Of a stretch of DNA of 64,000 nt, positions 29,200 to 37,660 are shown one piece after another. The notes beneath the pieces are model-generated. The model had not been told where the DNA came from, made no database searches, and saw only the letters and a list, made by a program, of their open reading frames with translations. The DNA lies in contig JALBYC010000009.1 of the NCBI GenBank assembly GCA_023212645.1, positions 310,001-374,000 of the forward strand, in the 5' to 3' direction. The translations under genes and the position numbers were made by a program. The DNA comes from Farysia itapuensis (lineage: Eukaryota; Basidiomycota; Ustilaginomycetes; Ustilaginales; Ustilaginaceae). Positions within the stretch are counted from its first letter, which is position 1. Every line of letters begins with the position of its first letter.

Positions 29200-31447
29200 C
29201 TACAGCTTAGCCAGTGTTCCGGGCGTCTTTGCCTGTCGCGAGACCCTGGCAATGGCGATTCGAGTGCCGGGACATTTCTCAATGTCCTTTCGGAGTAGCT
29301 TGCCCGTGGGGTTGCGGGGGGCTGCGTTAGAGAAAAGGTAGACACTGGGATGCTTGTAGTAGGCCGTCTTGTCCGACACCCATGTGTGCAAGGTATTTGC
29401 GAGTTCCTGCATCTTGGCTTCTTGCGACAGTACTGACTTGTCCTTGGGCACGACTAGAAGGAGAACCTCTTCTTGACCTGTGCTCTTGTCCCGGATCATA
29501 CCTGTTGCAGCTGCATCGACGAGGGAAGGATGAGTCGCAAACAGATCGTCCAGTTCGGCCGGAGGCACTTGGAATCCCTTGACCTTGATCAGCTCCTTTG
29601 TGCGACCAGTGATCCAGAGGCGACCATTGGCGTCAATTACGCCCTCATCACCAGACCTGTACCACCCATCGTCTGTAAAAGCCCCTGCTGTGAGCTCAGT
29701 ATCCAGGACATCGCCCGTCTCGGACGACAAGCCTGAGTAGTAGCCCGACATGAGGGCAGGAGCGCGGATAATGATCTCGCCTACAAGTCCTGGGTTCAGT
29801 GGCGCTCGTTCGCCATTCTTGCGAGCTTTTGCCGACATTTGACGAATCTCTTGTGCCCTTTGCTCGATCTGTTGTGAGTTGGTTCCCGGCAGCGGTCGGA
29901 TCTGAATTTCGGTGTTGGGAACAGGCGTACCAGTGCTGCCCAGCTCGTCCCGTGGTCCAGCAGCATCCTCGTCCAGACCAAGACCACCCGTCTGAGCGGT
30001 GGACGCAGTCTCGGTAGTTCCGAACCCGAGCTGGATATATTTGCCGGTGCGCTCATAAACTTTGCGCACCACTTCGACCGGTACAGGTGCTCCCCCTGTT
30101 AAAAATCCGGCAATGCTCGACAGATCGATGCCTTGACTTTCCGGCAAAGTCTTGTCCAGGTGTGGACATGAGCGCATGGCAACAGCAACTGCAGGTGCAA
30201 TATGTGCAAAAGTCGCCCGATAGCGTGTAATGAGCCGCAGATAATAGCCCAGGTCGAACTTGGGTGACGCAGGAAGCACCAGCGTCACGCCAAACGCAAT
30301 AGTGGGCAGCAACAGCGTGGCCAATCTAATGAAGATCACAGAGACTGTCAGTAACAGGTCAAGATGCAAGAGGCAACATCCAAACTTACCCGTAAACGTG
30401 GTACCATGGTGCCAATGCAATCCATCTTTCCCCTCCTCCGTGGCGGCCTCGAGTTGCGCCAGAGAAGTGAGGATTCGTGTCCCATACGCCCATTGTGTTG
30501 GCAACGAGAGCCTTGTGGCTGAGCAAGACGCCTTTGCTCTGACCGGTGGTGCCACTGGACCAGAGTATGAAAGCGGTTCGTCTCTGTTGCTCTTCTGAGC
30601 TCATAGGCGCGACCTGGAATGCGGGTCGGTCTAGGCTCTGGATGCTACCTTGGGCTTTGCTGCCCGGTGGGGGCAGGAGGAGGTGTGTCCAGTCACGCGG
30701 GTCCATAGCAGCAGAAACGCTATCTTTGTTGAAATTAGAGCCGTAGTAGTCCATGCCAGAAGCATGATCCACTGTCCATACGCGTCTACGTCGGAAAGGC
30801 ACCGCATCGCTCTTTTGTGTTCGAGCAGCCTTGCCCTCGTCCCAATCACGAGCTAGCTGCTGGGCCCAAGTGCGTATCTCTTGTGCCGAGACTCGTCCCT
30901 GGTTGGTCGGTTCTGAGTCCAAAAGGAGCTGCAAGGCTTTGCGCAGAGGCAGCTCTCCCTCAGCCCCTGCAGAGGTGACGAGGATCTGGGGACGAGCCTT
31001 GGCAAGGATGTAGGCCAGCTCGCGGGGGCTCAGGTATGTCGAGATTGGACAGACGGTCAGGTTGGCGGCAAGAGAGCCTAGGGCAACAATCGGCCACACC
31101 ATGCCATTGGGAATGTGAACGAGCACAGTCGTGCGGGGTGCATGAATGGGCTGCTTAGGGTTGGCGGGGTTCGGCTGGAAGACGAGCGCTGGCTCTGTGA
31201 GTGCGGCGAGAGAGCGAGCTACGCGCAGACTGTCGGCTTGAAGACGGGCCCAGCTGAGTTGAGCTCCTGTGCCATCGTGCACGAGCAGCGGCTTGTGCGT
31301 CGGAATAGGTTGACCATCATAGGTGTGATTGGGATACTCTTCCGAGCGCGAATTGGGGTGATGCTGCAGAGGGTTGCTGAACAGGAAGGTGTGTAAGTTC
31401 TGGTCCGTGGGAAATGCCACAGTCGGTCCGCTGATCTGATTTGCCAT
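29200..31447 (-). CDS. peroxisomal acyl-CoA ligase (4CL/acyl-CoA synthetase-like), two exons
   Basis: The model is exon 1 at 30390-31447 and exon 2 at 29200-30325, with a 64-nt intron (donor GTAAGT, acceptor ATTAG). The junction restores APWYHVYG-LATLLLPT, giving 727 aa. ANL-superfamily motifs are all present: the P-loop LWSSGTTGQSKGVLLSH, GFGTTETAS, WYRSGDEG, LWITGRTKELIKVKGFQVPPAELD and a catalytic Lys in PTGKLLRKDI. The C terminus is AKL, a peroxisomal PTS1 signal. It should activate an aromatic or fatty acid to its CoA ester inside peroxisomes. At 727 aa it is longer than usual 4CL enzymes (about 550-600), with linkers near residues 175-290 and 465-520. Confidence 0.88.
30326..30389 (-). 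other. intron in the acyl-CoA ligase gene
   Basis: This 64-nt intron has donor GTAAGT and acceptor CATTAG, and restores motif continuity. Confidence 0.85.
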
Positions 31448-32417
31448 GGCGAGAGACAAAGGACGATGAGGAGTTGCACAAAGATGGAGGGGACACTTCA
31501 ATGGCGGACGCTCTCGACATGCGGGTCGTCTTTATGTGTGGGGTCAAGCGGGGACACAAAATGGTACCTTTCGGCTCTCACGGCTAAGGTCAAATGCTCA
31601 GACTGCAGTCGACACACCTCCCCGCACGGTAGCACAAGCACTTGCTCAGCGCCAGAGTTTGAGCATGAGTCTCACTTGCATCACATGGCAGCTAGAAGAG
31701 CAGAACGAGGGAAGCAGGCATCCTCTCTCGGCCGCTGTACCAAGCTGTGAAGGTGTTTGAAGCCAAACAGGGTCCTTTGTCGGACGAGAATATTTGTCCC
31801 AGTTTCCGTCATAGCCGAAGGCCCGAAGCACGCTGCGACGCTGGTGTCTCGTCCTGGACCCTTGACTCTTTTAGAGCTCGTCCAGGACATTACGTTGCTC
31901 TTACGTAACGTATACTGCTCGGGCGTTGGCACTTAAGCACGTAGCGCACAGCCGATGGGCAGTCGGTGACCTTGCACGGCAGCACGCCGGTCAACGCCAT
32001 TGTATTTGGGTACCAACAAGACGGCAAGAGCGTCGATTGCCAGGCATCACCCCTTACAAGGCTGTGTGTATAGCAGGGCTGTGTGGACTGGTGCCTTTTA
32101 TTTGGTGTTTGTCCCTAGAAATTGATTGGGCGAAACTTTCATGTGCCGAAGAGGGAAAAGGGATCGGCATTTAAGTGCCAAGTTGAAGCATTCACATTGT
32201 GATTGAGCATAGCGCGCGCCAAAAAACCAAAAGAAACACCAAACACTCCGGCCAGGCTCCAACCTCGCCGAGCCTAGGCCGTCCTTTTTCTTGTCAGATG
32301 TGTAGTCTTCTCTGCGCGCCAGAGTCTTCTACCACCATACCGCCACTCACCTGCTTCTTATAAAGTAGGACTTCGGAAGTCGCGTTCTCCCCTGAGACTG
32401 ACAACTCGTGGATCAAA
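31448..32417. other. divergent intergenic region, no gene seen
   Basis: About 970 bp lie between the ligase and the secreted-protein gene, presumably both promoters. No convincing coding frame is present. Confidence 0.5.
32359..32365 (+). promoter_or_regulatory. TATA box of the secreted-protein gene
   Basis: TATAAAG lies 53-59 bp upstream of the ATG at 32418. Confidence 0.5.
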
Positions 32418-33296
32418 ATGAAGTTCACACCCCGCAGTTTGGCAAGCGGTGCCTTGCTGGCTTTCGCTTCTTGCTCGTTCACTAGCGCCGCCCCTTACAC
32501 AAAGCGAGCAAGCAACAGCTCGCAATCCTTCTACAATCCCTACAGCAATGGTGGATCCATGCTGACGGGCGCTACGGCTTCAGGTCTGGGCGAACCCGTC
32601 AATGTCATTGTCTCTGGCGAATCGGATGCAGGCGTCCTCAGTCAGGCAGGATTTGAGGAATTCAGTCGGGCCGTATACTTTTCTCCAGGCAGCTGTCTCG
32701 GCATCACTGAAGGCAATGCTCAGACACTTAACCTTGGCGACGGCAACGGATCCAAGTCTCAGACCAATCTGATGCGGTACAACTACAAGCAGGGAGATGG
32801 CGGCACCTGTCTCGAAAGTCTTAACGGTGGCAATCATTTCCGATACTGGATCCAGAACGGTTCGGCGGCTGACTCGGGAGCTATCTTCATCGCCGCTTCT
32901 GTCGAGCTCAACAGTACACTATCCCACACAATTGCCACCAACGGATACAATCGGGGACGCAATGAGCTAGTCGGCAACGCCACGGCAGGCACCCTTACCA
33001 GTCCCGGTGGTTACAAGTACACCGTCACCAGCAGCACCAACACCCAGCTTTTGAGCAACGTTCAAACCAGTCAGATCAACCACGGTATCTCCATCGACGG
33101 TAACGTCGCCATCCTCACCGTCCGCATCACGCAAAACGGCACCATCGGCGCCAATTCCAACTCGACCAGCTCTGGATCCAGCAGCAGTGGCAGCAGTGGC
33201 GGATCAAGTAGCAGCGGCACCTCAACCACGTTCTTCACCGCCTCCACCATGCTTCTTACAGCTCTCCTCGGGTCTGGAATCCTCCTTCTCGCTTAA
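32418..33296 (+). CDS. secreted, probably GPI-anchored cell-surface protein
   Basis: The 292-aa protein begins with a signal peptide (MKFTPRSLASGALLAFASCS, cleavage after SAA) and a Kex2-like KR at about residue 30. The body contains several N-glycosylation sequons (NSS, NGS, NST, NAT, NGT). The C-terminal part is a Ser/Gly/Thr-rich stalk (SSSSGSSGGSSSSGTST) followed by a hydrophobic tail (MLLTALLGSGILLLA), the layout of a GPI-anchored wall protein. I do not recognise the central domain (VNVIVSGESDAGVLSQAGFEEF, GITEGNAQTLNLGDGNG). It is single-exon, with a sharp TATA box. Confidence 0.78.
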   Translation: MKFTPRSLASGALLAFASCSFTSAAPYTKRASNSSQSFYNPYSNGGSMLTGATASGLGEPVNVIVSGESDAGVLSQAGFEEFSRAVYFSPGSCLGITEGNAQTLNLGDGNGSKSQTNLMRYNYKQGDGGTCLESLNGGNHFRYWIQNGSAADSGAIFIAASVELNSTLSHTIATNGYNRGRNELVGNATAGTLTSPGGYKYTVTSSTNTQLLSNVQTSQINHGISIDGNVAILTVRITQNGTIGANSNSTSSGSSSSGSSGGSSSSGTSTTFFTASTMLLTALLGSGILLLA

Positions 33297-33545
33297 CGCA
33301 TATCACTGAATCTCCTTGCTCATACCTAGACAATCTCTTCTCCCTAGAATGCTCCCCCATAGAACAACCCAATTATGCACGAGGAATGCAAAAAAGAAGG
33401 CGGTGCACGATTTCGATTGTTATATCGGTTGTGTTCAGATGTCGTTCCGCGTTCCGCTTTCCTCAACGCACTGATCAAGCCGTAGACCCCTTCATATCAC
33501 CACTGCCTTCCGCTCACTTCCGCTTAAGGTGATCACGCCATCGCA

Positions 33546-35093
33546 ATGCTCGGCAGTCCCGCCACGAGCAAATCGAATGGCTATTCTCATCGCGGAGCAG
33601 CTAGCGTCTCGTCTGTCGACCTCGACATAGAAGGTGGAGGCAGAATACACGAGAGCTACGACTCGGGCTTGCCGTGGCCACTGTCCAAGAGCTCAACCGG
33701 AACACCATGGAGCGCAAAGGGGCCAGCAGCTCATATTCCCCGGCTGTCTGTCTCTCAGAGCGCCAAATGTCATCTTTCATGGGCACGATCCGGTTGGCAG
33801 GATGCCAACCGCTGGCCTGACGCACTCCGTCTCATCTCGAGCTCCACCGAGATACGCAACGGCGTTCTCAAAGGCTTACTACTTTGCAGCACTATCTCGG
33901 TCGTCGTCGTCTTCTTCTTCGAACTTGCTTTCTTCCCCAAAATACTGTTTCAGCAGCCAGCTAAAGCAGCACACGATGTGGTTGAGTCTGGATCCATCGT
34001 TGGCTCTCTTGGCAATGTCTTCTGGCTCTATCCACTCATCGGTGGCAGCTATCTCCTCGCAGCCTCCTGGACATCTGACATCGCCCAGGCAACCTTTAAA
34101 CTTCGACATGGTCATCTCAAAAACCTGAGCTTGTCCAACAACAGCATACCTCCTGGCACCTCTCGTCGCTTGCTTCAGGAAAGCTACAGAGTCTTGCTCA
34201 TTCTCAACTACATAGTCATCTACTTTGTTTTGCTGCAGATCCCCTACATCGGTCGCATCCTTGCGTTCCTCTTCATGTCTATGGTCGATGGCTACTACTG
34301 TTTCGAGCAAGTCTGGATCTCGAGAGGCTGGTCGCTCGAAAAGAGGATGAGGTATTGCGAAGAGCGCTGGTCCTACTTTGTCGCTTTTGGCTTGCCTTCC
34401 ACTGCCGTTTCCTTCTTTCACCCAAGCGGCCTTCTCAACCTGATGCTGTTCATGCTCGTCTTTCCTTTCTGCACCGTCCTCGCCATGCTAGCCCATCCAC
34501 AGCCCCGCCTTTCAGCTTCGGGCTCGGCTACCACTACTCCCGACTATGGCGGTGCAGCAGGAAGTGATGGTGCACCGCTAAGCGTACTCTTACCTGCTCG
34601 TATACCCATCTTCTGGCCAACAATCAAGCTGCACAAGCTGCTGCTACAGACACTACCAGGTCTTGCATCAGTGACACACAGTGCGTCTGTACAAGCGTAC
34701 GAGCGCACGTCTTTTGGCAGACTGAATGGCGGTGGACAGAATGGTGTCTATGGCGGTGGGTATGGCACCGCAGGCAAGACCGCCGCACAGATGGTCGACG
34801 GCGTCTTTGGCGGAGCAAGCGGCGCTCAGCTCTCCACCTTCGGCCGATCCTCGCCTGCGCACTGGTCTGCAACCATGAACGGCACACATGAGGCGTATGT
34901 TTCGCCAAATCAATCGCAAGGTGGGGGGCCTCAATTTGCAGGCAATTCGCAAGCTTATCCAGGAACGGCGGTTTATGCCAACATAAATCAAAACATTCAC
35001 GCTCGAACCGCATACGCAACGCAAAGCCCGGCAAAGACACCTCTCCCACCTCCTCCAAAAGGACCCGCTGGCAGCCATCGTAAATTTGACTAG
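33546..35093 (+). CDS. EI24-like multi-pass membrane protein
   Basis: The 515-aa protein has a soluble N terminus of about 110 residues. An EI24/CysZ-like domain follows: membrane segments in NGVLKGLLLCSTISVVVVFF and LYPLIGGSYLLAASWTSDIA, ILNYIVIYFVLLQIPYIGRI, MVDGYYCFEQVWISRGWSLEKRM and FVAFGLPSTAVSFF. This matches fungal homologues of the ER protein EI24, implicated in autophagy in animals; the fungal role is unproven. The C-terminal 170 residues are Gly/Ser/Gln-rich and probably disordered, ending PLPPPPKGPAGSHRKFD. The start is the first ATG. It is single-exon. Confidence 0.78.
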   Translation: MLGSPATSKSNGYSHRGAASVSSVDLDIEGGGRIHESYDSGLPWPLSKSSTGTPWSAKGPAAHIPRLSVSQSAKCHLSWARSGWQDANRWPDALRLISSSTEIRNGVLKGLLLCSTISVVVVFFFELAFFPKILFQQPAKAAHDVVESGSIVGSLGNVFWLYPLIGGSYLLAASWTSDIAQATFKLRHGHLKNLSLSNNSIPPGTSRRLLQESYRVLLILNYIVIYFVLLQIPYIGRILAFLFMSMVDGYYCFEQVWISRGWSLEKRMRYCEERWSYFVAFGLPSTAVSFFHPSGLLNLMLFMLVFPFCTVLAMLAHPQPRLSASGSATTTPDYGGAAGSDGAPLSVLLPARIPIFWPTIKLHKLLLQTLPGLASVTHSASVQAYERTSFGRLNGGGQNGVYGGGYGTAGKTAAQMVDGVFGGASGAQLSTFGRSSPAHWSATMNGTHEAYVSPNQSQGGGPQFAGNSQAYPGTAVYANINQNIHARTAYATQSPAKTPLPPPPKGPAGSHRKFD

Positions 35094-35304
35094 CTCGTGG
35101 AATTTGGTCCTGCTTTGCGCAGTACGACTGCATTTCGGGGGGCCGCACAAGGTTGGATATGAAGCTGCAAAGCGGGATGTAGACCATCTCATTTCACGGC
35201 ACAGACGAGTCGCTGTGGGCACATTGGGCGTTCAATACACTTAAAAGCCGCTGTCAGACAAGGGAGCCATCTCTGGCCGCCTATCTCTTGCACCTATCTC
35301 CGCT

Positions 35305-36282
35305 ATGCTGTCGAGAACTTGGAAACTGCTTACGACAACACTTTGTCTGCTGACAATTTCGTCCGTCTCTGGTAGTGAACACCGGTCACTGTCTAAGCGA
35401 TTCGCTGGTGAAGAATGCTATCGGGAGTTCAACACAAACAAAGGCTGCGCCGTGGCCAACGTTGCTTTCTTCAGTGACAATGACTGTTCGCGGCCAATTG
35501 CGCTCGATCGCCATGTGCCTGGAAGTACCAAACCAGACGACTTTGTACGGGGTAACGCCAAAATGCTGTTTGACTCGGCCATATCTGCCTCACCTTCTGG
35601 ATTCAGATCGATCAAGATCCTAGCAGCGACCGAGGGCTTGGGAGTCGGTTTCGCTCAGCATCCTGATTCCGACACCCTGATCATGAATATGGCATGGCTT
35701 TCTGCAGCTGAGACCTCGCATGCTTTCAAGACACAGTCATGCGTGCAGCTTTCGAATGTCTACGCTCCGCTCGCCCGTCACTGGACTGTTAAGTTTGAGG
35801 ACACGCTTAACCAGCCCGGTTACATCTGGAATCCGAGCAATTTGCCCATGAAGTCGAACGCTGCGACATGCACTGCCCAGACACAGGGCAAAAAACACAA
35901 TGTGTGCCTCGAGGCTCGATCTTGGGGCGCGGGTGGTGTCCTTGACGTCTTCAAGTCGAACGATTGCACTGGCACTCCAACACGTCAACTCTTCAACAGC
36001 GCGCAGTGCGAGCCCCTTCTGCTCACCGGTTTCTCCTCGTTCAAGCCAGTTCAGCCTCTTGGACAAACGATCGACTTTAGCTTTAGCAACGAGTACTACG
36101 CCATCGGTAGCAATGGGTATCATGCCTGTGGACAACAAAAAATCGTCACGCGGCCTTTCGTTCCCGGCAAATGTCAGAAGCTGCAAGCTAACGGCGCTTA
36201 CGTAGGCGTGTTTGGCAACGATCCCTCCTTCCCTCAAGCGGGACCAGACGTTGGCGCCGTTCCCATCAAGAAGGGTAAATAA
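35305..36282 (+). CDS. secreted cysteine-containing protein of unknown function
   Basis: The 325-aa product has a clear signal peptide (MLSRTWKLLTTTLCLLTISS) and a Kex2-like KR in SLSKRFAGEECY. The mature region contains about nine cysteines (EECYREF, KGCAVAN, NDCSRP, QSCVQLS, AATCTAQ, HNVCLEA, NDCTGTP, AQCEPL, HACGQ, GKCQKL), suggesting disulfides and an extracellular site. No membrane anchor or catalytic motif is recognised. In a plant-associated smut such a protein would be listed as a candidate effector, but that is inference. It is single-exon. Confidence 0.75.
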   Translation: MLSRTWKLLTTTLCLLTISSVSGSEHRSLSKRFAGEECYREFNTNKGCAVANVAFFSDNDCSRPIALDRHVPGSTKPDDFVRGNAKMLFDSAISASPSGFRSIKILAATEGLGVGFAQHPDSDTLIMNMAWLSAAETSHAFKTQSCVQLSNVYAPLARHWTVKFEDTLNQPGYIWNPSNLPMKSNAATCTAQTQGKKHNVCLEARSWGAGGVLDVFKSNDCTGTPTRQLFNSAQCEPLLLTGFSSFKPVQPLGQTIDFSFSNEYYAIGSNGYHACGQQKIVTRPFVPGKCQKLQANGAYVGVFGNDPSFPQAGPDVGAVPIKKGK

Positions 36283-36690
36283 CTCCACTTGGTCACACAT
36301 GGAGCCTTGTCCGGTACACATCTCTTAGCGCATTGCTCACTATGACCTTGACGGTCGCCGCATTCAATCACCTTAATGTCGCCGCAATCAACCAGCTCGA
36401 CGTGATCTCGAAGGTCGCCCAAATAAGTAGTCTGTTCGTTGACCGTTCGTTACTTTCGACGTTCATACGTTCATATACGTTCGATACGTTCATTCGAGAA
36501 AGTTGTCTGTTAGAGTGACTTTTGCCATCGGATGAGTACGGCTGAGGAAGCGGTGCTGTAATTGTGGGGGAAATTGGGGGTCAGATCATCTCAAGTTTTC
36601 TCAACATTCTTCCGGATCAACGACGCTTCTTGGCATATCTTAATCTCGTGTCGAGTGCGAGGAAGTGTTGCAGAATAGAGATCGAACAAC
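36283..36690. other. intergenic region, no gene seen
   Basis: The stretch 36430-36495 contains several ACGTTC/CGTTCA words (TTCGTTGACCGTTCG, ACGTTCATACGTTCATA), a short imperfect repeat. Otherwise it is the promoter of the dehydroquinase gene. Confidence 0.45.
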
Positions 36691-37240
36691 ATGGCAGCTA
36701 AAAGTGCCAATGGAAGCATTCTGGTCATCAATGGCCCCAATTTGAACCTACTCGGCACGCGCGAGCCTGAAAAGTATGGCTTCGAGACCCTGGCCGATGT
36801 CGAGAAGAGCGGACAAGAACAGTGCGCTGCGCTCGGACTTGGATTCGAGGGCTACCAGTCCAACCATGAAGGCGCTATCGTCGACCGTATCCACGCTGCG
36901 AGGTTGGACGGCACACGAGGCATCGTAATCAATGCGGGAGCGTATACCCACACCAGTGTTGCAATCCGAGACGCTCTGTCTGGAGTCAAAGTCCCCTTCG
37001 TCGAAGTCCACGTATGTACATTAGGCCCGAATGACATCAGCAAGGTGCAAAGACTGAGTTTCTTCGACCTTCTACCCACTACAGATCTCCAACGTTCACG
37101 CAAGAGAGCCTTTCCGCCATCATTCGTACATTTCAGATATTGCTACCGGCATCATTGTGGGTCTTGGCACATACGGATACACAGCTGCAATCCTGTTCCT
37201 TGCCCAAAAGTTCCAAAAGGAAGCCCTTGCTGCCAAATAA
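36691..37240 (+). CDS. type II 3-dehydroquinate dehydratase (catabolic), two exons
   Basis: The model is exons 36691-37011 and 37085-37240, with a 73-nt intron (donor GTATGT, acceptor CTACAG). Splicing joins VPFVEVH to [15 protein letters not shown], giving 158 aa, the normal size for type II enzymes. The sequence shows [17 protein letters not shown] with the catalytic Tyr, [31 protein letters not shown], and the catalytic His in [10 protein letters not shown]. Fungi make 3-dehydroshikimate for biosynthesis with the type I domain of the AROM protein, so a separate type II enzyme normally serves quinate catabolism (QUTE/qa-2 type). The rest of a quinate cluster is not adjacent. Confidence 0.95.
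37012..37084 (+). other. intron in the dehydroquinase gene
   Basis: This 73-nt intron has donor GTATGT and acceptor CACTACAG, and is phase 0. Confidence 0.9.
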
Positions 37241-37660
37241 GGACCTCTAGCGATGCTAATGAAACCCAATTCCCACGACAGGGTAGGTGTACTCATCTAG
37301 AAAGTCTCGGACTAAATTTGTCCGAGACGATGTTTGTGCTAAGTCGTTGGCCACGGCATGTCAATTGCTAGCTTGCTAAGCTCTCCGCGACGGAAGGAGA
37401 GAGTCTTTCGTCAAGGAGAACTGGACCGTTCTCGCAAATAGAGACTTGGTCGAGAGAGGGTGAGAATTGTTGTTCCTTGCCCCGCGGAAGAGCGGTTGAT
37501 GCTGCTTATGTAAGTGGCATTAAACCCAAAAGCTGAGAATGTTTGTGTAAGCAGCATATATCCAGGGTCCTCTCGTTTAATTCCGACAGAAAATATGGCC
37601 ACATAAATGGTGACATCTGATGTTCCACATTCTCACCGCCTTCTACAACCATAAGCGGTC
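37241..37660. other. intergenic region with a hairpin
   Basis: This separates the dehydroquinase and ALO1 genes. It contains the perfect 9-bp inverted repeat listed at 37304; no gene is seen. Confidence 0.5.
37304..37328. other. perfect 9-bp inverted repeat with 7-nt loop
   Basis: GTCTCGGAC and GTCCGAGAC flank the AT-rich loop TAAATTT. The hairpin lies 64 bp past the dehydroquinase stop codon. It could be a 3'-UTR structure or a palindromic regulator site. Confidence 0.6.
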
